This document shows positions 1-10,787 of a stretch of DNA of 64,000 bases, piece after piece. The stretch is from Cryobacterium sp. (lineage in GTDB: Bacteria; Actinomycetota; Actinomycetes; Actinomycetales; Microbacteriaceae): NCBI GenBank assembly GCA_019639015.1, contig JAHBSS010000004.1, forward strand, positions 1 to 64,000, read 5' to 3'. The translations under genes and the position numbers were made by a program. The notes beneath the pieces are model-generated. The model searched no databases and was not told the DNA's origin. It saw nothing but the letters and a program-made list of their open reading frames with translations. How positions within the stretch are numbered: the stretch's first letter is position 1; every line of letters begins with the position of its first letter.

Positions 1-62
1 GATAGCGTGAATCTGAGGCGCCATTCTCCAAATCCTCGACAATTTGGATGCCGGAATACGGC

Positions 63-818
63 TTACTTTGAAAGAGCGCGATACCTGTTAGCGGCATCCG
101 CAACCGACTGGATGTAACTATTCGAAGCGTTGTATGCCGCAATTCCTTTACGCCAACCTTCACGGCTAGCCATATCGCCACTTGCCCGACAAAGATAGTT
201 CGCTGTGGCCATAACAGAGTCATCAATATTCTGGGGATTTTCAACACCGTCACCGTTGGCATCAATGTGCCAGTTTCGCCAAGTCTGAGGAATCAATTGC
301 ATCGGGCCGACCGCACGATCGAAGTCGCTATCTGAGTCAATTTCGCCACCATCCGAATCAGGAATGTGCGCGGCTGAGTTTCCGTCAAGTGAGGGACCAA
401 AGATCGGTGGATTGACGTCACCGCTTTCGTCCACCGTCGATCCGCCGTGCCTAGCATGGTCGCTCTCAACCAGACCAATACCTGCCAATGTGGTCCAACC
501 CAACTTGCATTCAGGCATCATTTGCGCTTTCACAATGGCCACTCCGGCATACGCCGCCAGCACGCGTGGCGGGATACCGGTTCGAATTGAAACCTGGCCC
601 ACCCAGTCTTCATCCGCTAGCCCGGCTACACCTCCGCGAACCGGGGAAATTGCGGTGGGCGGAAGATCAACTTGAATCGCAAAATCCGGTGGCTGATTCA
701 GCTGAGTCTTGGGCCCAACAAGAGCTGGAGTCGGCGCAAGAAGTACATACACGGCTGTTACACAAAGCACCACAGCGACAGCAGCGATCGCAATAAATAG
801 TGCCGACTTCTGACTCAT
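63..818 (-). CDS. Membrane-anchored SLT-type lytic transglycosylase
   Basis: Predicted to cleave peptidoglycan glycan strands on the outer face of the membrane. The 251-residue protein has one N-terminal membrane segment (about residues 4-27), a Pro-rich linker and a C-terminal lysozyme-like domain. That domain carries the catalytic Glu in GIGLVESDH (about E118), the GPMQLIP motif near 161 and the AAYN motif near 218. An acidic DANGDG stretch could bind a metal ion. The frame is open 24 codons further upstream, but that extension is not hydrophobic; the ATG at 818 puts the membrane anchor at the N-terminus. It diverges from yajQ. The family assignment is firm, the exact substrate is not known. 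Confidence 0.85.
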   Translation of the reverse strand: MSQKSALFIAIAAVAVVLCVTAVYVLLAPTPALVGPKTQLNQPPDFAIQVDLPPTAISPVRGGVAGLADEDWVGQVSIRTGIPPRVLAAYAGVAIVKAQMMPECKLGWTTLAGIGLVESDHARHGGSTVDESGDVNPPIFGPSLDGNSAAHIPDSDGGEIDSDSDFDRAVGPMQLIPQTWRNWHIDANGDGVENPQNIDDSVMATANYLCRASGDMASREGWRKGIAAYNASNSYIQSVADAANRYRALSK

Positions 819-897
819 CTCGCCAAGTTCAACACAATCCACTGAGGGAACACTGAAGTGAAACGGCTTCAAACTTCGGCTACGACGCAAGTCCGGT

Positions 898-903
898 TAA
901 AAT
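898..903 (+). promoter_or_regulatory. -10 box of yajQ (leaderless start)
   Basis: TAAAAT ends exactly 6 nt before the yajQ ATG, so transcription would begin at the start codon. No Shine-Dalgarno sequence is seen. The -35 region is weak. Confidence 0.55.
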
Positions 904-909
904 CTGGTC

Positions 910-1398
910 ATGGCAGATTCAACATTCGACATCGTCAGCAAAGTCGACAAGATGGAACTCGACAACGCGCTTCACCAATCACAAAAGGAAATTGCGCAAC
1001 GCTACGACTTCAAAGGTGTCGGCGCAGACATCGACTTCAGCGGTGAAAAGGTGTTGATTAAAGCCAACACCGAAGAACGTGTGAACGCCGTGCTCGACGT
1101 GTTTGAATCCAAACTCATCAAGAGGGGCATATCTCTTCGGAGCCTCGACAAGGGCAATCCGTTCGCATCCGGTAAAGAATTCCGATTGGAAATCGCTATA
1201 AAGCAAGGAATCAGTTCAGAGGATGCAAAAAAGATCGCGAAGATAATTCGGGATGAAGCCCCCAAGTCCGTGAAATCGCAAATCCAGGGCGATGAATTGC
1301 GAGTTAGTTCGAAGAGCCGCGACGACCTGCAAGCAACGATTTCACTATTGAAAGAGTCAAAGCTTGAAGTTGACTTGCAATTCGTGAACTTCAGGTAA
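910..1398 (+). CDS. yajQ: YajQ family nucleotide-binding protein
   Basis: A full-length 162-residue member of the YajQ (UPF0234) family, recognised by the start [13 protein letters not shown], the RYDFKG segment and the ending DLQFVNFR. Family members have two ferredoxin-like domains, and some bind cyclic di-GMP and act as transcriptional co-regulators. Whether this one binds c-di-GMP cannot be read from the sequence. The ATG at 910 is supported by the -10 box 6 nt upstream. It ends 12 bp before the convergent argG stop, so there is little room for a terminator. Confidence 0.93.
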   Translation: MADSTFDIVSKVDKMELDNALHQSQKEIAQRYDFKGVGADIDFSGEKVLIKANTEERVNAVLDVFESKLIKRGISLRSLDKGNPFASGKEFRLEIAIKQGISSEDAKKIAKIIRDEAPKSVKSQIQGDELRVSSKSRDDLQATISLLKESKLEVDLQFVNFR

Positions 1399-1410
1399 TT
1401 TGAAGCCCGC

Positions 1411-4168
<2,758 letters not shown>

Positions 4169-4177
4169 TACTACCCC

Positions 4178-5251
4178 TCAGTTGGAACGCTCGACCAGGG
4201 TTTCCGCAAAACGAGTTAACGCTTTGCGCACTGGCCCGTTTGGCAAACTCGCTAAAGCTTCCACTCCATCGTGGGCCCAGCGGTGCGCCTCCTTCAGGGT
4301 TTTCTTTGTTACCGGATGAGTTCGAAGTTCGGCCACTGCGACCGTGAAGTCTTCTGGCACTTTGCCTTCTGCCCGTACGCCAAGCTCGAGTCTCTCCAAG
4401 AGGTTCGCTGCCGAAATGTCACTCTTTGCCTCTTGCTTCAAATACAACAGTGGCAGGGTCGCGACCCCGGATTTCAAGTCTGTACCTGGCGCCTTACCCG
4501 TTTGTTCCACGCTCCCAGACAAATCGAGCACATCATCGATTAATTGAAAGGCGACACCAATTTTCTCGCCGAATTCGTGAAGTGGCTCCTGGAACTGTGT
4601 TGGGGCATCAGAGAAAATCGCACCCATTTGGGCTGCCGCCGAAATAAGCGAACCAGTTTTGTCTGAGAGCACTTGAATGTAATGCGCGATTGGATCCTCA
4701 TCCGGAGTTGGCCCAATCGTCTCGTGAAGTTGACCTAGACATAACCTTTCGAATGTAAGAGTCTGAAGTTCGACTGCGCGATCCCCCAGCCCCGAAATCA
4801 ATCGACCGGCGCGGGCAAAAAGTAGATCCCCAGTCAAGATCGCTACTGAGTTTCCCCAAACGAATTGTGCGCTCGGAACTCCACGACGCACTTCCGCTTC
4901 ATCCATCACATCGTCGTGATACAGGGATGCAAGGTGCGTGATTTCCATTGCTTGAGCGGCGATAATGACCGCTGGCGTGTTCCCTTTTCCAAGTTGGGCG
5001 GTGAGCAACGTGAGCGCGGGACGGACTCGCTTACCGCCAGCCTCAAACAAGTAGCGCGCAGTAACATCCGCGAGCGGGTCGGCGAACGTCATTTCCTTGC
5101 GCAGTCCCTCTTCAACCAACCGCAGTCCGTCTTCCAACTGCAGGGCAAACTTGCGTTCCTCGGCGGACGCAAATAGTGTCTCGCCGAGACCCAAAGTTGA
5201 TTTCAGTTTGTGTCTTCGGCGCAATTGCTGATCAGTGAGTTTTTCTGGCAC
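4178..5251 (-). CDS. Long-chain polyprenyl diphosphate synthase
   Basis: A trans-isoprenyl diphosphate synthase that probably makes the side chain of menaquinone. Both Asp-rich motifs are present, DDVMD at 113-117 and DDVLD at 239-243, and the 357-residue length fits the family. Small residues precede the first motif, which favours a long-chain product, but chain length is not certain. The start is GTG, placed directly after the menG stop codon (TAGGTG), with AAAGGTG as a possible ribosome-binding site. Its position right behind menG supports a role as the menaquinone prenyl synthase (HepT/IspB-like). Confidence 0.9.
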   Translation of the reverse strand: MPEKLTDQQLRRRHKLKSTLGLGETLFASAEERKFALQLEDGLRLVEEGLRKEMTFADPLADVTARYLFEAGGKRVRPALTLLTAQLGKGNTPAVIIAAQAMEITHLASLYHDDVMDEAEVRRGVPSAQFVWGNSVAILTGDLLFARAGRLISGLGDRAVELQTLTFERLCLGQLHETIGPTPDEDPIAHYIQVLSDKTGSLISAAAQMGAIFSDAPTQFQEPLHEFGEKIGVAFQLIDDVLDLSGSVEQTGKAPGTDLKSGVATLPLLYLKQEAKSDISAANLLERLELGVRAEGKVPEDFTVAVAELRTHPVTKKTLKEAHRWAHDGVEALASLPNGPVRKALTRFAETLVERSN

Positions 5252-5983
5252 CTACTCAGCCCCCGCACCTTTAGATTTCAGTGACCTTCTGACCGGCTTG
5301 TAGCCTCTGTGCAATGCAACGACCCCGTAGGTTAGATTCCGGTAAACGACGCGGCTGAATCCAGCTCCTCGCAACCACTGGCAAAGCGTAAGTTGGTCAG
5401 GCCATTCTTGAATTGATTCCGACAAATACTTGTATGCGTCTTGCTTTAGCCCGCTGACATTCACGATCTTCGGCATTACGTGCTTTAGATAAAACCCGTA
5501 ACCGGCGCGAAGGAGCGCCCTCGACGGCTTGGAAAATTCGCAAATTACAACCCGGCCCCCCGGCTTTGTCACTCGATACATTTCAGCGAGCGCTTTGCGC
5601 GGGTCCTCAAAATTGCGTAAGCCGAACGAGACCGTTACGGCGTCGAAGGTGTTCGCTTTGAAGGGCAGTTTCAAAGCATCGCCTTGTACGAACTCCAACT
5701 GGGGATGACGTTTCTTGCCCTCCTCGATCATCCCTTCTGAGAAATCGAGAGCGACTACCTCGGCCCCCGATCTTGCTATAGCAACCGAACTTGTACCGGT
5801 GCCTGCTGCAATGTCGAGGATGCGCTCACCCGGTTTCGGCGCAATTGCCTTGACTGTTTGAATTCGCCAAAGTAGATCATTGCCGAACGACAAGACGGTG
5901 TTTGAGCGGTCGTATCGTTTCGCGACACCGTCGAACATCTCAGCCACTCTTTCTGGCTTTTTGCTCAACTCTTCCGCAGGCAC
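5252..5983 (-). CDS. menG: Demethylmenaquinone methyltransferase
   Basis: Catalyses the last step of menaquinone synthesis, SAM-dependent C-methylation of demethylmenaquinone (MenG/UbiE family). Visible hallmarks are FDGVAKRYDRSN near the N-terminus, the SAM motif LDIAAGTGT, VSFGLRNF and the ending block TYGVVALHRGYKP. Two GTG codons lie in tandem at the start. The second, at 5983, is chosen because TAGACT lies exactly 6 nt upstream, the same geometry as at other leaderless genes in the window. It heads the operon menG-prenyl synthase-fprA-argG and diverges from menF. Confidence 0.95.
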   Translation of the reverse strand: MPAEELSKKPERVAEMFDGVAKRYDRSNTVLSFGNDLLWRIQTVKAIAPKPGERILDIAAGTGTSSVAIARSGAEVVALDFSEGMIEEGKKRHPQLEFVQGDALKLPFKANTFDAVTVSFGLRNFEDPRKALAEMYRVTKPGGRVVICEFSKPSRALLRAGYGFYLKHVMPKIVNVSGLKQDAYKYLSESIQEWPDQLTLCQWLRGAGFSRVVYRNLTYGVVALHRGYKPVRRSLKSKGAGAE

Positions 5984-5989
5984 CACTCA

Positions 5990-5995
5990 AGTCTA
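5990..5995 (-). promoter_or_regulatory. -10 box of menG (leaderless start)
   Basis: TAGACT on the minus strand lies 6 nt before the second of two tandem GTG codons, which decides the menG start at 5983. It sits back to back with the menF promoter. Confidence 0.55.
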
Positions 5996-6037
5996 TTGGG
6001 GCAACCAATTACGAGTTCGGCTTGGCCATCATCGGGA

Positions 6038-6043
6038 TACGCT
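6038..6043 (+). promoter_or_regulatory. -10 box of menF (leaderless start)
   Basis: TACGCT lies 6 nt before GTG at 6050. There is no Shine-Dalgarno sequence in this interval. It supports the GTG start over an upstream in-frame TTG at 5996. Confidence 0.5.
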
Positions 6044-6049
6044 TGTAAC

Positions 6050-7315
6050 GTGAGCGAAATCGCGAACGATCATCAGTCTTGGGTTTCGCTCTTAGAATCT
6101 GACAGCCGCTTGAAAGTGGTAACGGTCGAGATAGAGGATCCCGGAAGCCTCATCCCAATGCTTCCTGATTCGGAAATACTGTTGTGGCTTCGCCGAGGCG
6201 AGGGGTTACTAGGTTTTGGGGAAGCACTCAGGGTCGAGTTTTCGGGTCTCAACAGGTTTCGAGATGCATCAACGTTTTGGCGCAACACTGCCGAAACCGC
6301 CAACGTTGAAAACGAGTTGACTGAACCTGGCACTGGTCTTGTAGCATTTGGAAGTTTCAGCTTCTCGTCCGGTTCGCAAACTCCAAGTGTTCTTGTTGTT
6401 CCAAGAAGACTCTTGGGGCGAAAGAACGGTCGTGCTTGGCTCACGACATTTGAGCTTGTTCCATCGGTAGTTGAACAACTAGTCGCGAAAAACGTTCAAA
6501 TTGCTGGGGAGCAGCTTAGCGAGGACGGATTCAAACAAGCAGTCTCGATTGCGCTTGAACGGATACGCGATGGCCAACTCGAAAAGGTGGTTCTGGCTCG
6601 AGACTTAGTAGGTGAGGTGTCAACTGACTTCGACCTTGCAGACACCGTTGGGTCGTTATCCCTCGGATATCCAGATTGTTGGACCTTTGCAATCGACAAC
6701 TTTTTCGGATCCAGCCCCGAGACTTTGGTTCAAGTTCATTCCGGTGCTGTCTCAGCCCGAGTGCTCGCAGGTAGCGCAGCGAGAGGAGTGGATGCTAACG
6801 CCGACATGAACGCATCGATCGAATTAGCCACGTCAGGCAAAGATCAAGACGAACATGAGTTTGCGGTTCAAAGCGTCGTTGCTTCGCTTAGACCCCACTG
6901 CGTTTCGGTCACGGCTAGCGATACTCCATTCACGATTCGACTACCGAATCTCTGGCACTTGGCTAGCGATGTTCTGGGGGAACTTTCCGATGAATCCAGC
7001 AGTCTTGACCTAGTCGAAGCCCTGCACCCTACTGCCGCAGTTGCCGGTTCGCCAACCGAAGCTGCGCTAGCACTTATCGAGGAACTTGAACCGTTCGATC
7101 GGGGCCGGTACGCGGGACCCGTCGGATGGATAGATGCAAGAGGCGACGGGGAATGGGCGATCGCTTTGCGATGTGCGCAACTCGGGGAGTCAGGTTCAAT
7201 TCGTTCAATTGCCGGTGCTGGAATCGTTGAGGGTTCCATTCCCGAAAAAGAACTCGCTGAAACCAAACTCAAATTCAAACCAATAGCAGACCTGCTCGGC
7301 GATCGCCTTCACTAA
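6050..7315 (+). CDS. menF: Isochorismate synthase
   Basis: Converts chorismate to isochorismate, the first committed step to menaquinone. The C-terminal half is a typical chorismate-binding domain with EKVVLARDL, the ETLVQV and LAGSAARG region, DEHEFAV, LHPTAAVAGSP, RGRYAGPVGW and the final GAGIVEGSIPEKELAETKLKFK. The N-terminal part is less conserved, as usual for the family. The predicted length from GTG 6050 is 421 residues. Its 3' end overlaps the convergent menD stop by 4 bp. A salicylate-forming synthase is the main alternative, but the menaquinone context argues against it. Confidence 0.93.
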   Translation: MSEIANDHQSWVSLLESDSRLKVVTVEIEDPGSLIPMLPDSEILLWLRRGEGLLGFGEALRVEFSGLNRFRDASTFWRNTAETANVENELTEPGTGLVAFGSFSFSSGSQTPSVLVVPRRLLGRKNGRAWLTTFELVPSVVEQLVAKNVQIAGEQLSEDGFKQAVSIALERIRDGQLEKVVLARDLVGEVSTDFDLADTVGSLSLGYPDCWTFAIDNFFGSSPETLVQVHSGAVSARVLAGSAARGVDANADMNASIELATSGKDQDEHEFAVQSVVASLRPHCVSVTASDTPFTIRLPNLWHLASDVLGELSDESSSLDLVEALHPTAAVAGSPTEAALALIEELEPFDRGRYAGPVGWIDARGDGEWAIALRCAQLGESGSIRSIAGAGIVEGSIPEKELAETKLKFKPIADLLGDRLH

Positions 7316-9018
7316 TCGCGTTCAAGTACCGCCTCAATAATTACCTGCCCTTCGGTGAGACTCAACGCCTCATCAAGCTCTCCCCTGTTTCGAACTAGGC
7401 GGTGGTCCCAACCGTAAGCGCTAGAAAGTGCGGCGATCTTTGCGTCGTGCGGTGTAAAGATCACGCGATCAAAGGAGTCCGAATCGGCAGTCCCAGCAAC
7501 TTCAAGCTCATCAAATAGACTCCCGCCGTTGTCGTTGCCAACAATGATTTGGATTCTTGGTTTCGATTCGCCGATCGGAAACAGTAACGAACCAACATCG
7601 TGCAAGAACGCGAGATCTCCGGTCACTAACCGCGTCATCCCGGCAACGGAATTAGCAGCGGTTGAACCAACGAGACCGCCTTGGCTGGCAATTGCAATAC
7701 CGATTGCAGTTGCATTGTTCCCGTCAATTCCCGCTAGCCCCCTATTTGAGTGAACAGTTATTCGTTTGCCGGTCACAACCGAATCCGCTACGCGAATCAA
7801 CCTAGAAGATGCGAACACCAACCGATCGTGAGGCCACGTCTTTTGCCAAACAGATTCAACTAGCAACTTTCTAGTGATCCGTTCTCGAAACACCTCAAGT
7901 TGCGCACGACCGTGCCTCGATACTGTCCGACTATCGTCGGTACGAGAAGCCTCCGGGTCAAATACTGAGAAAGTGGAATTCAACTCACGGCTCGCGAACA
8001 CCCACTTTGCGACCCAAGGATCCGCCCAATCTCCGAGCTCACCAACAGCTTCAACAGATTCAACAACTTTTGCAGCTCGTCGGCCCGGGTTGAATGCTTC
8101 AGCTGTGTTGCCTCTAATGATGATGGTTTCAACATCCGAACGTTCAAGCAGTTTGGGTACTTCTCGACTCAAAGTCGGATGTCCAAAAACGATTGCGCGT
8201 TTGACCATTCCCCCGAATGCTTGATCTTGCAGCAGCTCCCGGTAACTAACAACCAGATTCGGCCCAAACCGTGCTCCGCTTGAAACTTCTGCTAGTAGCG
8301 GGGCGCCGATAGTTCTTGCGAACTCCTCTGCTTTCGCCCCAGAACCGTGACCGGCAATAACAACAGTTCCCTGTTCTCTTTGTAATGCGGTTGCCGCGAT
8401 TGAGTTTGTTGCGGGTCCGATCGCCAACTTTCGTTCAACAGCGTGATCGTTAGGTCTCAACTCTCCCGAAAGCGGTTCCCTAAAGCCAAGATTCAGTTGA
8501 ACTGGCCCTGGGCTGCCCGATCGACCAGTGGCTGCCCCGATTGCCTCAGCTGCTAAAGACTCAAGAAAACTCTCCGACAAACCACCCGTTGAAGGAACTG
8601 ATATGTCACGGGCTAAGCGCACGAATTTGGAGAACACAGCCAACTGATCCGTCGTCTGATTGGAACCAATCCCGCGCAACTCTGTCGGTCGATCCGCGGT
8701 GAGAAGAATCATCGGCACCCCAGAATGATGTGACTCCAAGACGCTTGGCATCAATTGGGCAACAGCGGTTCCTGAAGTTGTAATTACGACCGCTGGAACA
8801 CCAGTCTCAACAGCCGACCCGAGAGCCAAAAACCCCGCACTTCGTTCGTCGATTCGAACAGTAAGTACGACTTCATTAGATTTCTCCAGTTGAGCTGCAG
8901 CGAGGCCTAGAGCCTGGGAACGCGAGCCCGGGCAAACCACAAAATGCGTCACGCCCAGTCGAATGAAATTGCGCAATAACGCGCTCGCGACTTTGGTCGC
9001 ACCGCTATCAGAACTCAA
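7312..9018 (-). CDS. menD: SEPHCHC synthase (2-succinyl-5-enolpyruvyl-6-hydroxy-3-cyclohexene-1-carboxylate synthase)
   Basis: A thiamine diphosphate enzyme that adds a succinic semialdehyde unit from 2-oxoglutarate to isochorismate. The 568 residues include the N-terminal VVCPGSRSQALGLAA motif, the ERSAGFLALG motif with the TPP-activating Glu region, and the C-terminal TPP site from GDLAFLHD to GNDNGGSLF. The start is TTG at 9018, which overlaps the stop of the upstream PLDc_N gene as TTGA, so translation is likely coupled. It is convergent with menF. Confidence 0.94.
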   Translation of the reverse strand: MSSDSGATKVASALLRNFIRLGVTHFVVCPGSRSQALGLAAAQLEKSNEVVLTVRIDERSAGFLALGSAVETGVPAVVITTSGTAVAQLMPSVLESHHSGVPMILLTADRPTELRGIGSNQTTDQLAVFSKFVRLARDISVPSTGGLSESFLESLAAEAIGAATGRSGSPGPVQLNLGFREPLSGELRPNDHAVERKLAIGPATNSIAATALQREQGTVVIAGHGSGAKAEEFARTIGAPLLAEVSSGARFGPNLVVSYRELLQDQAFGGMVKRAIVFGHPTLSREVPKLLERSDVETIIIRGNTAEAFNPGRRAAKVVESVEAVGELGDWADPWVAKWVFASRELNSTFSVFDPEASRTDDSRTVSRHGRAQLEVFRERITRKLLVESVWQKTWPHDRLVFASSRLIRVADSVVTGKRITVHSNRGLAGIDGNNATAIGIAIASQGGLVGSTAANSVAGMTRLVTGDLAFLHDVGSLLFPIGESKPRIQIIVGNDNGGSLFDELEVAGTADSDSFDRVIFTPHDAKIAALSSAYGWDHRLVRNRGELDEALSLTEGQVIIEAVLERD

Positions 9019-9353
9019 CTTTCCTTCGAATCGTCATCAAGCTCAGCTATTTGTCGTTCAAGGTCTTTGATTCGAGCGTCTTGCTCCATTTCACCTTCAA
9101 CTTGATGCATGAACGCTGGATCATCTTCTGGCGCGCGAAAACGAATGCGTTCAAGGTTCGGATTGGCGCGATCCTTGCCAATGATGAACCAAAGCACTCC
9201 ACCGATAACGTTCAGCAAAATGACAATTAGGAGCCACACGGGTTTAGGGATTCCGCGAACTCGTCGCGAATCTGTTACGGCGCAATCAACTACGGCATAC
9301 ACCCAAAAACCAATCGCCAGTGCGCCGGCGGCGAGGGTCAAGAAGGCCCGCAT
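9015..9353 (-). CDS. PLDc_N-domain small membrane protein
   Basis: A 112-residue protein with two predicted membrane helices (about 5-25 and 40-60) joined by the short DSRRVRGIPKPVW loop, followed by a charged, probably coiled cytoplasmic tail. The two-helix pattern matches the phospholipase D N-terminal (PLDc_N) domain found as a stand-alone protein in actinobacteria. No catalytic HKD motif is present, so phospholipase activity is not expected. It is first in a two-gene unit with menD (4-bp overlap). Its role is unknown; it could assist a membrane step of menaquinone synthesis. Confidence 0.75.
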   Translation of the reverse strand: MRAFLTLAAGALAIGFWVYAVVDCAVTDSRRVRGIPKPVWLLIVILLNVIGGVLWFIIGKDRANPNLERIRFRAPEDDPAFMHQVEGEMEQDARIKDLERQIAELDDDSKES

Positions 9354-9359
9354 GACACA

Positions 9360-9365
9360 ATTCTA
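9360..9365 (-). promoter_or_regulatory. -10 box of the PLDc_N-menD unit (leaderless)
   Basis: TAGAAT on the minus strand lies exactly 6 nt before the ATG at 9353. Confidence 0.5.
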
Positions 9366-9370
9366 AGCCA

Positions 9371-9718
9371 GTGAACTCTTGGATGTCCGTTGAAGGTTCT
9401 CAAGAAGCATTCAAGTATTCGACCTACACTTGGCTTGTGAGTCCCTGGCGAAAAATCCTTGCGTTTTCAATATTGCGGCTTGTTGTTTTCGCATTGCCAT
9501 TTGCAATATTGATGATGTTTGGAATCATTTGGTGGGCCTCGGCAGCTATCGCAGCAATTGTTGGATTGTGCCTTTCATACTTGTTTCTGCACAACCAACG
9601 AAATGAGGTCGCGGCGGCTTTGGAACAGTTGCGTTCCAACTCAAGCAAGGATGCCGATAGCGACCTAGAAAACGAAGCTCTAGATCGCGAAGAGGCTGAG
9701 TCTAAAAAGCGATCGTAA
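9371..9718 (+). CDS. DUF4229-like small membrane protein
   Basis: A 115-residue protein with two adjacent membrane helices (about residues 30-70) and a highly charged C-terminal tail rich in Glu, Asp and Ser. It resembles the DUF4229 family, which in actinobacteria is often found next to menA. The start is uncertain: GTG 9371, ATG 9383 and a GTG near 9437 are all possible. The 3' end overlaps the end of convergent menA by 17 bp. Function is unknown. Confidence 0.65.
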   Translation: MNSWMSVEGSQEAFKYSTYTWLVSPWRKILAFSILRLVVFALPFAILMMFGIIWWASAAIAAIVGLCLSYLFLHNQRNEVAAALEQLRSNSSKDADSDLENEALDREEAESKKRS

Positions 9719-10775
9719 GTGCAAGCCCGACACCGAAGATAAGCGCAAGCAGGCTTGTGAGCCGAAGCGCTAACCCGAACTCTTTTGAGGTTTTCGACGT
9801 AAGCACTATCAGCGCACACGGCACGGCAAGTAGCAGTGCGAAATACACGAGGTATGTCTTCTCGTAGAACAGCGCCAAGAACCAAACGGCAACAAATGGC
9901 AAAAGCACGAATACCGCATACAAGATTCTCGATGTCAGCGAACCGAAAAGAACCGCAAGAGTGCGCTTCTTGGCCTTGCGGTCTTGTTCAATATCGCGCA
10001 AATTATTCGTGATGAGAACTGCGCAGGCGAGTAAGCCTGCCGCGGCACCAGATACCCAACTCTCAAGATTGACTTTCCCGGTCTGAACGAAGGTTGTGCC
10101 TGCCGTTGCGGCAACACCAAAGAACAAAAACACGAACACTTCACCCAAACCGAAATAGCCGTAAGGGTGCTTTCCACCCGTGTAAAACCACGCGGCAAGC
10201 AAACACACAACTCCGAGAGCAAAAAGCCAATATTGCCCACTCAGAATGATCACGGTAATACCCGCGGCAGAAGCAAGAGCAAAAAATACCAATGCAACTG
10301 CCAGGACGCTCTTGGGGCTTGCAGCTCCAGAGCCAGTTAGACGAGACGGTCCGACCCTGAACGCATCAGTGCCTCGAACGCCGTCAGAATAGTCGTTCGC
10401 ATAATTCACCGCTAGTTGCAATCCCATAGCAACTGCCAGACACAGCAACGCTCTAACCCAATGCCAGCCGTGGAATCCTTCTACCGCGAATGCGCAAGCG
10501 GTTCCGAGTGCAACGGGAGCAATTGAAAGCGAGAGTGTGCGAACTCGAGCCGCTGCAATCCAATCAGCCAAATTCGCTTTCTTGACCACGGGAACGGGGG
10601 AGCGTCCTCCAGGACGGCCGCCTTTGCGTTTCTTGGCTGCTTGCTTTTTCTTTTCGTACGTTGGAGTGGCAACTACAGTTTGCTTCGCTGATTGTTTTAC
10701 CGGTTCACGTAATTCACTCTTGACGGGAGTTTTCGCCGGGTTGAATCGTTGTTGTCTTGCTCTATTGCTTGCCAC
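9702..10775 (-). CDS. menA: 1,4-dihydroxy-2-naphthoate polyprenyltransferase
   Basis: An integral membrane UbiA-family prenyltransferase that attaches the polyprenyl chain to DHNA. The two Asp-rich motifs are NYANDYSDG and NLRDIEQDRKAKKRT, and several hydrophobic helices follow. The first 65-70 residues are an unusual extension rich in Lys, Arg and Pro, including KKKQAAKKRKGGRPGGR, which the core enzyme does not need. GTG at 10775 is supported by a TAGGAT box 6 nt upstream that overlaps the menE stop codon, so menA may have its own leaderless promoter despite following menE by 9 bp. Confidence 0.93.
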   Translation of the reverse strand: MASNRARQQRFNPAKTPVKSELREPVKQSAKQTVVATPTYEKKKQAAKKRKGGRPGGRSPVPVVKKANLADWIAAARVRTLSLSIAPVALGTACAFAVEGFHGWHWVRALLCLAVAMGLQLAVNYANDYSDGVRGTDAFRVGPSRLTGSGAASPKSVLAVALVFFALASAAGITVIILSGQYWLFALGVVCLLAAWFYTGGKHPYGYFGLGEVFVFLFFGVAATAGTTFVQTGKVNLESWVSGAAAGLLACAVLITNNLRDIEQDRKAKKRTLAVLFGSLTSRILYAVFVLLPFVAVWFLALFYEKTYLVYFALLLAVPCALIVLTSKTSKEFGLALRLTSLLALIFGVGLALTIAF

Positions 10776-10781
10776 GACTGA

Positions 10782-10787
10782 ATCCTA
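10782..10787 (-). promoter_or_regulatory. -10 box of menA inside the end of menE
   Basis: TAGGAT on the minus strand lies 6 nt before the menA GTG. Its first three bases are the TAG stop codon of menE. Confidence 0.45.

Noticed and set aside
27..48. Terminator of the lytic transglycosylase gene
   Set aside because: TCCAAAT and ATTTGGA can pair, but the stem is A/T-rich with no T-tract, so support is too weak for a call.
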